Below, in pieces: positions 1-8,444 of a stretch of 64,000 nt of DNA (position 1 is the first letter of the stretch; each line of letters starts with the position of its first letter). The translations under genes and the position numbers were made by a program. The notes beneath the pieces are model-generated. The model had not been told where the DNA came from. It did no database searches and was given only the letters and a program-made list of their open reading frames with translations. Source of the stretch: Spartinivicinus ruber (GTDB lineage: Bacteria > Pseudomonadota > Gammaproteobacteria > Pseudomonadales > Zooshikellaceae); assembly GCF_011009015.1 (NCBI RefSeq), contig NZ_CP048878.1, positions 6,047,001 to 6,111,000 of the forward strand, written 5' to 3'.

Positions 1-837
1 ATATTAATATATAGTAATGAAACCGTGGATTCAACTAACAAGTGCAACTCAAAAACATCGGCTCTTCGCGTCTTTGCGTGGAATGATCAAAAAGCCAGCA
101 TGCCTGGAGCAAACCGATCTAACCCCATCGTATCAATGATTAACCGCTGAAAGAGCTTTTTGGGACTGGACAACCCATAGCACCGACGCTTTAATACTTT
201 CACCTTATTATTAAAACCTTCTACAAACCCACTGTTGTGACGACCAATAAAATAATTCGTGATTGGCTGCTGGTATTTCACTAAGGTTTTAATGAAATGA
301 TCAAAGCAGGTTAGGTCAGAATCAGTGACCTCAGCAATCCACTCGGTTATTTTATCTCTGGCTATTTCTGGCGTTATATGGCTATCGAAAATAGCACTTA
401 ATTCACGGCTAAATTGATAGGCTAGCTTCAGTTTAGGTGACCGCTTAAACAGCTTTTCAACAATTGGCTTTTCCGCTTCCGTAAAATGATCTTTTTGTTT
501 TCGTAGTAAAGCAATGGCTGGTTTTAAGGCAGTATACTCTGTCGGTGTTAGTAGCTTCTTTAGTCGACTTAACTCGGATTTTCGCAAATTAATGAGGCTT
601 TTACGATATAGTTTTCTAACATGGAAACGATCCGCCACGATGGGTACTTTATCTTTGAATACTGCTTTACAAGCATTCATGTAACCCTCATATAAATCAC
701 AACAAATCGCTCGAATCGTCTTCCGTAAACGGCGAGGTATTGTACGCAAAAACCTGATGATATCCCTTTTTTCTCGCCCCTCTACTAGGGGTCCTGTGGA
801 AGAACCCTCGAAAATGACGAGTGCATGGGATAATTGA

Positions 838-3800
838 TTAAAGTTCGAGTAATAACTGAGCTTCTTTACTGTCTTCTGATATATTCAAGTCTGATTGACT
901 GTCTCTCCAAAAGAGCTGTTTTACATGCTTCTCCAGAATCTGCGCCATAGCCTCCACGTCAATTTTTCCGTTACTTTTCTTAAAGCTATAACGGCCTGTA
1001 AATAGCATGTGCGTCCAAGCAATGGGCGATACTCGGATAAATTCATCAATAGCCTTTTGAGACGCACCATTGGCTAACATTTTCTCATGCACTGAGTTCA
1101 GGATCATGCTGTTATATGCAATGATGCAATTGGCAACTAGCCTAGCAGCATGGGCACTGATGCGATTTTCGACAATTTTTTTGCCTTGGAATACGCCTTT
1201 GTAGGTTTTTCTGATGTTGTTTTGTAGCTGATGATAAGCTTCAGTTCGGTTTCTTGCGGTTCGAATTGCTTTTCGGAGTTGCATGTCATCAATCAGGTTA
1301 AGCACATGGATACTCTTAAAAATAGTGTTATATTCAAACAGTGCGGCTTTTAACCTGGCGTAGCGTGAATGGGAGTTGAGCTTTCGAATGATATTGCTTT
1401 GGGTGTTTTCTTGCATTATCAGGGACAATAATACCCGCATCACACCCCGCCGTTGAGAACGAATGCGTTCAACGTTAATAACTCCTTTAGGCTTGATAAC
1501 GCTAGTATCGTAATCTAAGGGTTGAGCAGCATATAAATTGTCAGCAGCTTCCCGTACATTTTTAATACTAGGGACATAATCTACATCAATAGAGTCCAGC
1601 GCTACAAAGTTCAGCTTGTTTAGTGAGTGGTTGTCACCAGTCACCATGTGAATATCAATATCAGTTTTATTGTTGTATATCATGTCGTAAAGTGAGTGGC
1701 CTTCATACTCATTCAAACCGATGTTTTTTGCATTCACAGCAACGTAATTAGCGATCAGTGTATAGAGGGATATACCTCGACCTTTACCTAGGTATTTTCT
1801 GGAATAGCGTGATTGAATAGTGCTATCAGTAGTCATAAATTTTTGCCCATCAGCGTCAGCCAGCACCTTTTCATCCATTAAATTCCACTGTTTAAAAATC
1901 GGCAGCAAATGAATGTAGTTACTGACAATATCATTAGCTGCACACAGTGTATCGATACGAATAAAATCCTCCCGAGTTGATCGCAACTGATTAAGCTCTA
2001 AGTCTGACATGTCCGCCATTTTTAAAGCACCAAACCCAAAGGCTTCCGATAATAAGCAAGCGTTTATTGCCTGAGGCAGTGGTTTTTTCCGCTTGGCATA
2101 GCGGTCTTTCATGTGGGTAAATCCGTTCCACATACCAATTCGATCGCCAATGAACATCACGATATTGGCTATTTCAGCTTTGGGAAGGTTTTTGAAGAAT
2201 GCATCGTCCAGCTTCTCAGTGCTGTCATGTAGTAGGCTCCAGTGTTGCAACCCAGTTTTGGTTTCCCTAATGCTAAATCCAGGATTATTATTTTCTTGGA
2301 TATTGCAGGTAGTTCGCTCCCAAGCATCATTGAGTTCTTGAAGTACATCATCAAGTCGTTGATCGCAATAAATTGGTATTTTGAGATAGCCAAAATCTGC
2401 AGCGATCTTTTCTACGTTGTCTACCAGCTTGTCATCAATTAAGTCATTATCGATATCGCAATAGGAAATACTGTCATTGCAGTATAATCTGCCCCGATCA
2501 ATTTCATGATAAATTTTCTGGTAAATAAAAAATTCGAAGAGGTATGGATCAATATGGGTATCGGTTGGCTTTCGCTTCAAGTATTTAACCATGCTCTTCG
2601 GCACAGTAAATCCAAGATCATCGTAAATCTTCAAGTCTGATGGGCTTTTCCCTCTGGCGTAATGTGATTTCAACACGTCAATCAACCCGCCAATATAGCT
2701 GTTGTCTTTGTAGTATTCGAACGTCACTGTCGTGAAAATAGGGCGAAGGTACAGTGAAAAAAGCCGAGATGATTTAGCGTAGTATTCCCATAAAGCAGCT
2801 TTTTTATCGAAGGATTTGCCATCCAGAAATTCGGCCAAAGCCGAAAATTGCTCTTTGGGTAAGATACTGTAGGCCACCTCATTTAACTCTTCTTGAGTCA
2901 TACTCGAACTTCGAGCTGGAAACCACTTCAGGAATTTAGCCAGTTTTGGAAAATTAGTGACGATACTAGAGCTGTGTTCCATTTGAGCTATCGAAGCGTA
3001 GGCTTTACCTGCATCCATGATCGCTCGGGTATGATAGTTAAAACTAACTATCAGGTTGTCTATTATTTGCTGATAACGGTGAAAAGCAAAACAGAGGGTG
3101 TGCAACCACTGCTGAGGTTGACTCAGCCTTCTTAATCGAGACGCTGTGTATTGCTCAGCAATATCAGCATAATAACGAACCGCATTTTTTGATAGATTTA
3201 GTAAAGGAATAAATCTTTTGGCAAAGGTATACAGTTTCTCGATGCGCAAGGCTTTGTCCACTTCTGTTTTGACTGCTGTGTATTGAAAGTCCTTTTGATC
3301 AGCGCGGATAATGTTAAGTGTAGTAATACCATCATCCCGATAAATCAGGTCAGCAAGCTGATTACTCATTGACGTAGGTATTGATGCAATGATGGTATTT
3401 AATCGATTTTCCTCATCAGAAAATGCTCGACTGAAAATATCCTGAAGTGTCGTATAGGAAGGTATAATAATTTTTTGGTGATCAAAGTAGGCTAATAGCT
3501 GGCGGAAGGCACTATGCCCTTTAGGATAGTAATGCAGTAAATCACCAACATGAGCTTGTATTTCAGGTGTAAAATCCGATGTCCAATTGCGATAGCTGAA
3601 TAAATAAAGAATCGCCTGGCGTTGAATTCGAACATAGTCACGAGAAATACGCCCAGTGAACATTTTCGAGACTGGTCTACTGTAATAGGTGTTTACGATA
3701 AACTGGACATCGTTTTTGACTTCATCAAAGGTGAAATTGAAGAATTGCTGTTTAGCTTTGAAATACCCTAGTTGAAGTATAAAATATACACATGTTTTTG

Positions 3801-3945
3801 TGTTGGCATACTGGGCCAACACTTGTTTCTCTGACTCACTTAGTGAAAAATATAACTTTTGTTCATGCGTATTAAATATTGGCCGTACATAAAGCTCTTC
3901 GACTTCCGAGCGGGATAACAGGTGGATGCGTTTAGTGTCTTCCAT
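838..3945 (-). CDS. tnpA: Tn3-family transposase TnpA
   Basis: About 1035 residues, the usual size of the family (near 1000). The N-terminal region (MEDTKRIHLLSRSEVEELY) is the DUF4158-type DNA-binding part that recognises the 38 bp-class terminal repeats; the C-terminal half is the RNase H-like DDE domain. Visible catalytic regions are TTDSTIQSRYSRKYLG (first Asp), VTGDNHSLNKLNF (second Asp) and the late RNRTEAYHQLQ segment (Glu). It stops 16 bp inside the left terminal repeat. A GTG codon lies directly before the chosen ATG. It is divergent from the resolvase, with the probable res site between them, so TnpR is likely to repress it. Confidence 0.93.
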   Translation of the reverse strand: MEDTKRIHLLSRSEVEELYVRPIFNTHEQKLYFSLSESEKQVLAQYANTKTCVYFILQLGYFKAKQQFFNFTFDEVKNDVQFIVNTYYSRPVSKMFTGRISRDYVRIQRQAILYLFSYRNWTSDFTPEIQAHVGDLLHYYPKGHSAFRQLLAYFDHQKIIIPSYTTLQDIFSRAFSDEENRLNTIIASIPTSMSNQLADLIYRDDGITTLNIIRADQKDFQYTAVKTEVDKALRIEKLYTFAKRFIPLLNLSKNAVRYYADIAEQYTASRLRRLSQPQQWLHTLCFAFHRYQQIIDNLIVSFNYHTRAIMDAGKAYASIAQMEHSSSIVTNFPKLAKFLKWFPARSSSMTQEELNEVAYSILPKEQFSALAEFLDGKSFDKKAALWEYYAKSSRLFSLYLRPIFTTVTFEYYKDNSYIGGLIDVLKSHYARGKSPSDLKIYDDLGFTVPKSMVKYLKRKPTDTHIDPYLFEFFIYQKIYHEIDRGRLYCNDSISYCDIDNDLIDDKLVDNVEKIAADFGYLKIPIYCDQRLDDVLQELNDAWERTTCNIQENNNPGFSIRETKTGLQHWSLLHDSTEKLDDAFFKNLPKAEIANIVMFIGDRIGMWNGFTHMKDRYAKRKKPLPQAINACLLSEAFGFGALKMADMSDLELNQLRSTREDFIRIDTLCAANDIVSNYIHLLPIFKQWNLMDEKVLADADGQKFMTTDSTIQSRYSRKYLGKGRGISLYTLIANYVAVNAKNIGLNEYEGHSLYDMIYNNKTDIDIHMVTGDNHSLNKLNFVALDSIDVDYVPSIKNVREAADNLYAAQPLDYDTSVIKPKGVINVERIRSQRRGVMRVLLSLIMQENTQSNIIRKLNSHSRYARLKAALFEYNTIFKSIHVLNLIDDMQLRKAIRTARNRTEAYHQLQNNIRKTYKGVFQGKKIVENRISAHAARLVANCIIAYNSMILNSVHEKMLANGASQKAIDEFIRVSPIAWTHMLFTGRYSFKKSNGKIDVEAMAQILEKHVKQLFWRDSQSDLNISEDSKEAQLLLEL

Positions 3946-4039
3946 CACAAGTAACTATTTTACTCCTACCCACAAGGGCCACTGGTACTTTAGCTGAAGC
4001 TGTCGGGAAACAGTTGTTTTCCGGTCGGCACAACATTTA

Positions 4040-4135
4040 GAAAAAAATTACTCTTTTTGTATGCTAAGAAATGTACGGAAAACCCTGTCGATATCATATA
4101 CTATACGGAAATCATAAACTATGGGTTTTCCGCAT
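4040..4135. promoter_or_regulatory. Probable res site and divergent tnpA/tnpR promoter region
   Basis: The 175 bp between tnpA and tnpR is where Tn3 elements keep their resolution site. A perfect 10 bp inverted repeat, CGGAAAACCC at 4076-4085 and GGGTTTTCCG at 4123-4132, straddles the tnpR start. A partial ACGGAAATCATA copy lies between (4105-4116). These fit resolvase-binding subsites that also act as operator. Exact subsite borders cannot be assigned by eye. Confidence 0.5.
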
Positions 4136-4726
4136 ATGCTTGTAGGCTACATGCGCGTATCATCTGACTCTGATCGCCAAAACACTGATCTACAACGCGA
4201 TGCGTTGCTGGCGGCTGGCGTAGATGAGCGGTTTCTGTTCGAAGACCATGCTTCTGGTGTTAAAGATGATCGACCTGGGTTATCAAAAGCCCTGGCATTT
4301 GTAAATCCTGGCGATGTACTGATCGTTTGGAAGCTTGACCGGCTTGGTCGATCGTTGTCGCACCTCTTGACTATCATTAACACGTTACAAGAGCGAAAGG
4401 TCTCCTTTCGTTCTTTGACTGAGGGAATGGATACCACCACGGCATCTGGTGAGTTGCTATTCCAAGTGTTTGGCGCACTGGCACAGTACGAGCGCAGCTT
4501 GATACGCGAGCGTGTCATTGCTGGTTTGGCGGCAGCTAAGCGGCGTGGACGTGTCGGCGGGCGACCACTGGCTATCACAGGAGAAAAACTAGAGGCCATT
4601 ATTACTGCTCTAGATAGTGGTATGTCCAAGGCAGCTGTCTGTAGAAACTTCGGCGTTAAGCGGACTACGCTCATCGATACGCTTGCCCGTGTCGGTTGGC
4701 CAGACAACAATGGTTCAAAAAAGTGA
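4121..4726 (+). CDS. tnpR: Tn3-type resolvase TnpR (serine recombinase)
   Basis: A 201-residue serine recombinase that resolves transposition cointegrates at res. The N-terminal catalytic domain shows GYMRVSSDSDRQNTDLQ with the nucleophilic Ser in RVSS, then VWKLDRLGRSLSHLL and the E/R-rich region ending YERSLIRERVIAGL. The C-terminal helix-turn-helix is near KAAVCRNFGVKRTTLIDTL. The first ATG at 4121 has a weak GGAA upstream. An internal ATG at 4136 would give MLVGYMRVSS, closer to typical family starts, so either is possible. It is complete and apparently functional. Confidence 0.93.
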   Translation: MGFPHMLVGYMRVSSDSDRQNTDLQRDALLAAGVDERFLFEDHASGVKDDRPGLSKALAFVNPGDVLIVWKLDRLGRSLSHLLTIINTLQERKVSFRSLTEGMDTTTASGELLFQVFGALAQYERSLIRERVIAGLAAAKRRGRVGGRPLAITGEKLEAIITALDSGMSKAAVCRNFGVKRTTLIDTLARVGWPDNNGSKK

Positions 4727-5572
4727 ATACCAAACCCTTTTGTCTGACTTAGGCTACAGGAAATAATTCGAGGGTTTACTGCCGAGCTGTCATTACCAGT
4801 CTGTACGCTAAATTTTACTGCATCCTAAGATTATTATTTACTAACTCGTCATTTTCGAGGGTTCTTCCACTGGCCCCCTACTACTCCCAACAGGTGCACC
4901 TGATCATGCACTCGATAGGTAATCAGGGTCACAAAATCACGGTAGCCTTTTTTCAGACTAATTTCATCAATCCCTAAAATACCCAAATCTTGAATAATAG
5001 AATAATTAATTTCTGATTCTACGTAGCGATCAATTAATGCTTCAACTACGTGGTAGTCGACTGACTCTTTACGACTCACATCAGCAACAGTGGAATTGAC
5101 TAACTCAAACAACAGGTGATGTTCAAAGGGTTTAGTCATTTTAGCATTGACCTCATACCAATCGAGTGTTTCTGTCGTGGTAGGGTCACCATCACAATTC
5201 GCACACAGGCCGCGGCGAGGGGTTATTTCAATGAAGGTGTTTTTGCCAAACATGGGCAAATGCCGTAGCCGTAACATCCGCCCCAAACCATGCCCTTTTG
5301 TAGGCTTATTACAGACTCTGCAAGGCACGCTCTCTCGTGTACTTTTTACCTCGATGGTAATTTCCCGTGCTGATAAATTAGAGCGTACCTTGACCACTTC
5401 AACGTCAGATAAACCTAATAATTCGGGTGTAATGTTGAGCGAGTTTGAACGTTTTGTGAACATATGTCGTGCAGTAAAATCATCGATTCTGTGGACTGGT
5501 CGTCATTGCACATAAATCAGACGATCCACGCAAAGACGCGAAGAGCCGAAAAAGAGGCCTTAAGGGGGCAAT

Positions 5573-5677
5573 CATTTTTGGGCTAAAGGGTATTGTGTTG
5601 ATACAGTTGGCTTAAATGAAGAAATGATTAAAAACTATGTTAGATATCAAGAACAGCTTGAAAAGCGACAAAAATAA
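5573..5677 (+). pseudogene. IS200/IS605-type TnpA, C-terminal remnant
   Basis: The last 34 codons of a Y1 transposase are readable. They begin HFWAKGYCVDTVGLNEEMI and end in a run of Lys/Glu/Gln with TAA at 5675. The signature (WAKGY, a TVGL block, then an acidic helix) is the typical end of IS200/IS605 TnpA. The gene is cut by the right end of ISL3 copy 1, 25 bp upstream. An imperfect hairpin (5709-5754, GATGGCAT against ATGCCACC) follows and may be the old right end of the element. Confidence 0.7.
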
Positions 5678-5765
5678 TTTGATATTTAGTTAGTTATGTT
5701 TTCTATGGGGGATGGCATGCTCACCTTCTAATAGGGCAAGCTGATGCCACCTTTTAAGGTCCAAA

Positions 5766-5791
5766 AGAAAAACCACCTTCTAAGAAGGAGG
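5766..5791 (-). terminator. Rho-independent terminator of the acid phosphatase gene
   Basis: On the minus strand, CCTTC-TTA-GAAGG (5776-5788) is followed by TGGTTTTTCTTTT. It begins 5 bp beyond the phosphatase stop codon. The stem is short (5 bp), so strength is uncertain. Confidence 0.5.
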
Positions 5792-5792
5792 A

Positions 5793-6629
5793 TTATTTAC
5801 TTAGAACTTTTATTGTAGATTCTAGAAATATTTTTCTATTTTTGTCGCTTGCAGGTGGCTCTGAATCGCCAAAAATTGCTTTGAGCCAATGCCCATCAGT
5901 TGGATTTGGAAAAATAATATAACGTTTCCCAAACTGGTGCTTTTCTTCTTCCATTAATGAGAGTCTTTCTTCTGTATTTGATGAATAAAACTTTCTCGAA
6001 AAATCATTAAGGTTATCTCCTAAAAATGCAATAATATTATGAGTTTTTTCGATTTTACTTTGTGGTTTCTCTTTATTAGATGTATCACTAAGAACAACTA
6101 AGTGATCTGTATCTGCATTAGGTAATTTAGCATGCCTTATATTTGACATAGCAATTTCATAAGTAGGCTTACCTTGATTTCGGCTTGTAACATAAAATAC
6201 TTCTACATTATTTTTTTCACAAAATTTAAAAAAGTCAGCAGCACCAGGAGCAAGGGTCATTTGGTTGAGAGGTACCCAAGCATCCCAAGTGGGATCATCA
6301 AAGAAGTCTTTACCTTGCTTCATCAATATGCTCCAATAAGCAAGTGGTAGTAAAACGGTATCATCTAAATCAGTTACAATTGCTAAGGGCTTATCACCCT
6401 TTTTACGGGTTTTAAGCGCATCTTGCACACGGAGTTTTGCAAGAGTATAGCCTTGGTAATATAGTGCTCTGTATTCTGCTGCGGTTTGCTTCCAGGCAAC
6501 GGCGGCAATATATTGATTGTTGGTTCCATTCTTTGAGGGTCCGTTTAAGTTCATTGTTGATTCATTTGCGGCAACATTAAAGCTCGAGGAAAGTAATACA
6601 GCGAGAAAAAGGGTGTCTATTTTTTTCAT
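5793..6629 (-). CDS. Exported HAD-superfamily acid phosphatase / 5'-nucleotidase, e(P4)-like
   Basis: About 278 residues from the ATG at 6629; a TTG at 6641 is a less likely start. A signal peptide (MKKIDTLFLAVLLSSSF, cleavage near VAANES) sends it to the periplasm. There is no lipobox Cys, unlike the classic lipoprotein e(P4). HAD motif I is DLDDTV (first Asp near residue 87), motif II is VFYVTSRNQG and motif III/IV is AFLGDNLNDF. The family removes phosphate from nucleotides or aryl phosphates, so a nucleotide-scavenging role is inferred. It stands alone between mobile elements and may have been brought in or trapped by them. Substrate is not deducible. Confidence 0.82.
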   Translation of the reverse strand: MKKIDTLFLAVLLSSSFNVAANESTMNLNGPSKNGTNNQYIAAVAWKQTAAEYRALYYQGYTLAKLRVQDALKTRKKGDKPLAIVTDLDDTVLLPLAYWSILMKQGKDFFDDPTWDAWVPLNQMTLAPGAADFFKFCEKNNVEVFYVTSRNQGKPTYEIAMSNIRHAKLPNADTDHLVVLSDTSNKEKPQSKIEKTHNIIAFLGDNLNDFSRKFYSSNTEERLSLMEEEKHQFGKRYIIFPNPTDGHWLKAIFGDSEPPASDKNRKIFLESTIKVLSK

Positions 6630-6641
6630 ATTGTCATCCAA

Positions 6642-6920
6642 TAATTGCTGAAAAAAATCAGCTTAGTTTATTATTATTAATAAGTTTTTTTTATATTGTA
6701 TTAACTATTATACAAGCACTCTTTTGAAGTCTCAACCATCATTGAGTACAGTGAGTAAGTACATAGTTACTTTATTGCAACCCTATAGTTAAGTCTGTGA
6801 ACTATTTTTAAACAACCAAAAATAATTTATATATTTTTTTTGTTCGGTTGGATAAGTATATTTAAGGCTCTATATGGATTCCTAGGGGTAGAACATAATA
6901 CTACAAAAGAGGTATTATTT
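6642..6920. other. AT-rich spacer between phosphatase and ISL3 copy 2
   Basis: About 280 bp holding the probable phosphatase promoter. No open frame, tRNA or clear repeat was seen. The bases bordering the IS (TATTATTT) do not match those on its other side. Confidence 0.5.
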
Positions 6921-8312
6921 GGCTCTTCGCGTCTTTGCGTGGAATGATCAAAAAGCCAGCATGCCTGGAGCAAACCGATCTAACCCCATCGTATCAATGA
7001 TTAACCGCTGAAAGAGCTTTTTGGGACTGGACAACCCATAGCACCGACGCTTTAATACTTTCACCTTATTATTAAAACCTTCTACAAACCCACTGTTGTG
7101 ACGACCAATAAAATAATTCGTGATTGGCTGCTGGTATTTCACTAAGGTTTTAATGAAATGATCAAAGCAGGTTAGGTCAGAATCAGTGACCTCAGCAATC
7201 CACTCGGTTATTTTATCTCTGGCTATTTCTGGCGTTATATGGCTATCGAAAATAGCACTTAATTCACGGCTAAATTGATAGGCTAGCTTCAGTTTAGGTG
7301 ACCGCTTAAACAGCTTTTCAACAATTGGCTTTTCCGCTTCCGTAAAATGATCTTTTTGTTTTCGTAGTAAAGCAATGGCTGGTTTTAAGGCAGTATACTC
7401 TGTCGGTGTTAGTAGCTTCTTTAGTCGACTTAACTCGGATTTTCGCAAATTAATGAGGCTTTTACGATATAGTTTTCTAACATGGAAACGATCCGCCACG
7501 ATGGGTACTTTATCTTTGAATACTGCTTTACAAGCATTCATGTAACCCTCATATAAATCACAACAAATCGCTCGAATCGTCTTCCGTAAACGGCGAGGTA
7601 TTGTACGCAAAAACCTGATGATATCCCTTTTTTCTCGCCCCTCTACTACTCCCAACAGGTGCACCTGATCATGCACTCGATAGGTAATCAGGGTCACAAA
7701 ATCACGGTAGCCTTTTTTCAGACTAATTTCATCAATCCCTAAAATACCCAAATCTTGAATAATAGAATAATTAATTTCTGATTCTACGTAGCGATCAATT
7801 AATGCTTCAACTACGTGGTAGTCGACTGACTCTTTACGACTCACATCAGCAACAGTGGAATTGACTAACTCAAACAACAGGTGATGTTCAAAGGGTTTAG
7901 TCATTTTAGCATTGACCTCATACCAATCGAGTGTTTCTGTCGTGGTAGGGTCACCATCACAATTCGCACACAGGCCGCGGCGAGGGGTTATTTCAATGAA
8001 GGTGTTTTTGCCAAACATGGGCAAATGCCGTAGCCGTAACATCCGCCCCAAACCATGCCCTTTTGTAGGCTTATTACAGACTCTGCAAGGCACGCTCTCT
8101 CGTGTACTTTTTACCTCGATGGTAATTTCCCGTGCTGATAAATTAGAGCGTACCTTGACCACTTCAACGTCAGATAAACCTAATAATTCGGGTGTAATGT
8201 TGAGCGAGTTTGAACGTTTTGTGAACATATGTCGTGCAGTAAAATCATCGATTCTGTGGACTGGTCGTCATTGTACATAAATCAGACGATCCACGCAAAG
8301 ACGCGAAGAGCC
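6921..8312 (-). mobile_element. ISL3-family insertion sequence, copy 2, intact
   Basis: This 1392 bp element has GGCTCTTCGCGTCTTTGCG at its left end and the reverse complement at 8290-8312. It contains one intact transposase gene. The outer flanks TATTATTT and GGTAATTT are not identical, so no clean 8 bp target duplication is present. Crossing its ends with those of copy 1 also does not restore one. The right end directly abuts the tail of a histidine kinase gene. Confidence 0.93.
6948..8228 (-). CDS. ISL3-family transposase
   Basis: A full-length 426-residue protein starting MFTKRSNSLNITPELLG. The N-terminal zinc-binding segment has CRVCNKPTKGHG followed by LCANCDG. The DDE transposase domain follows, with GIDEISLKKGYRDFVTL, then ICCDLYEGYMNA, VADRFHVRKLYRKSL and a C-terminal GFVEGFNNKVKVLKRR. 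It catalyses movement of this element and could also mobilise the broken copy 1. Confidence 0.95.
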   Translation of the reverse strand: MFTKRSNSLNITPELLGLSDVEVVKVRSNLSAREITIEVKSTRESVPCRVCNKPTKGHGLGRMLRLRHLPMFGKNTFIEITPRRGLCANCDGDPTTTETLDWYEVNAKMTKPFEHHLLFELVNSTVADVSRKESVDYHVVEALIDRYVESEINYSIIQDLGILGIDEISLKKGYRDFVTLITYRVHDQVHLLGVVEGREKRDIIRFLRTIPRRLRKTIRAICCDLYEGYMNACKAVFKDKVPIVADRFHVRKLYRKSLINLRKSELSRLKKLLTPTEYTALKPAIALLRKQKDHFTEAEKPIVEKLFKRSPKLKLAYQFSRELSAIFDSHITPEIARDKITEWIAEVTDSDLTCFDHFIKTLVKYQQPITNYFIGRHNSGFVEGFNNKVKVLKRRCYGLSSPKKLFQRLIIDTMGLDRFAPGMLAF

Positions 8313-8390
8313 GGTAATTTATCCGTTCGCAGTACAACAGGAAAAGGCACTACATTCCAAATTGAACTGCCAGCTCAAAATGCAAGCTAG
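8313..8390 (+). pseudogene. Sensor histidine kinase, C-terminal fragment cut by the IS
   Basis: Starting at the first base outside the IS, the frame reads GNLSVRSTTGKGTTFQIELPA plus a short tail and stops at 8388-8390. A glycine, then SxxxGKGTTFxIxLP, is the signature end (G2 box) of the HATPase_c domain of histidine kinases. Everything upstream has been replaced by the IS. It lies 54 bp before a response-regulator gene on the same strand, so it was probably that regulator's partner kinase. Confidence 0.72.
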
Positions 8391-8444
8391 AACTAATTGC
8401 TTAATAGATGGTTTACTAGGCTTAATGATACGTGAGGCGATTAT

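Larger units (their letters stand above)
788..4877. mobile_element. Tn3-family transposon (tnpA, tnpR only), inserted in the ISL3 element
   Basis: The left inverted repeat at 788-821 begins GGGGTCCTGTGGAAG and continues AACCCTCGAAAATGACGAG. The right repeat at 4845-4877 is its near-perfect reverse complement. The sequence CTACTA flanks both sides (782-787 and 4878-4883) and occurs once in the uninterrupted IS copy, so it is the target duplication (5 or 6 bp depending on where the repeat end is placed). The element holds divergent tnpA and tnpR and nothing else, making it a minimal, cargo-free member of the family. Confidence 0.93.
87..5463 (-). pseudogene. ISL3-family transposase, split into two parts by Tn3 insertion
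   Basis: The C-terminal part reads from about 787 down to 87 and the N-terminal part from 5463 down to 4878. Together they equal the 426-residue transposase of the intact copy at 6948-8228. The N-terminal half carries the zinc-finger-like cysteines (CRVC and CANC) and the first catalytic Asp region (GIDEISLKKG); the C-terminal half carries the ADRFHVRK region and the rest of the DDE domain. The reading frame is broken by 4 kb of foreign DNA, so this copy cannot make transposase. It could still be mobilised in trans because both terminal repeats are intact. Confidence 0.92.
60..5547 (-). mobile_element. ISL3-family insertion sequence, copy 1, interrupted by a Tn3 transposon
   Basis: Terminal inverted repeats of about 23 bp begin GGCTCTTCGCGTCTTTGCG at 60 and are mirrored at 5525-5547. 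Removing the internal transposon and one target duplication leaves 1392 bp, exactly the length of the intact copy at 6921-8312. Flanking bases (AAAACATC on the left, GAAAAAGA on the right) are not a direct repeat, although ISL3 elements usually make an 8 bp duplication; this suggests rearrangement after insertion. One base difference from copy 2 was noticed (C at 5509, T at 8274), so the copies are recent duplicates. Confidence 0.9.

Noticed and set aside
118-122. Finding entry with these coordinates
   Set aside because: The numbers are residue positions of a cleavage motif, not bases of the window; the observation is given properly at 44512-44525, and the zero-interest entry should be ignored.
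4147-4710. 187-codon frame antisense to the resolvase
   Set aside because: The plus-strand frame encodes an unmistakable serine recombinase; the reverse frame has no recognisable product.
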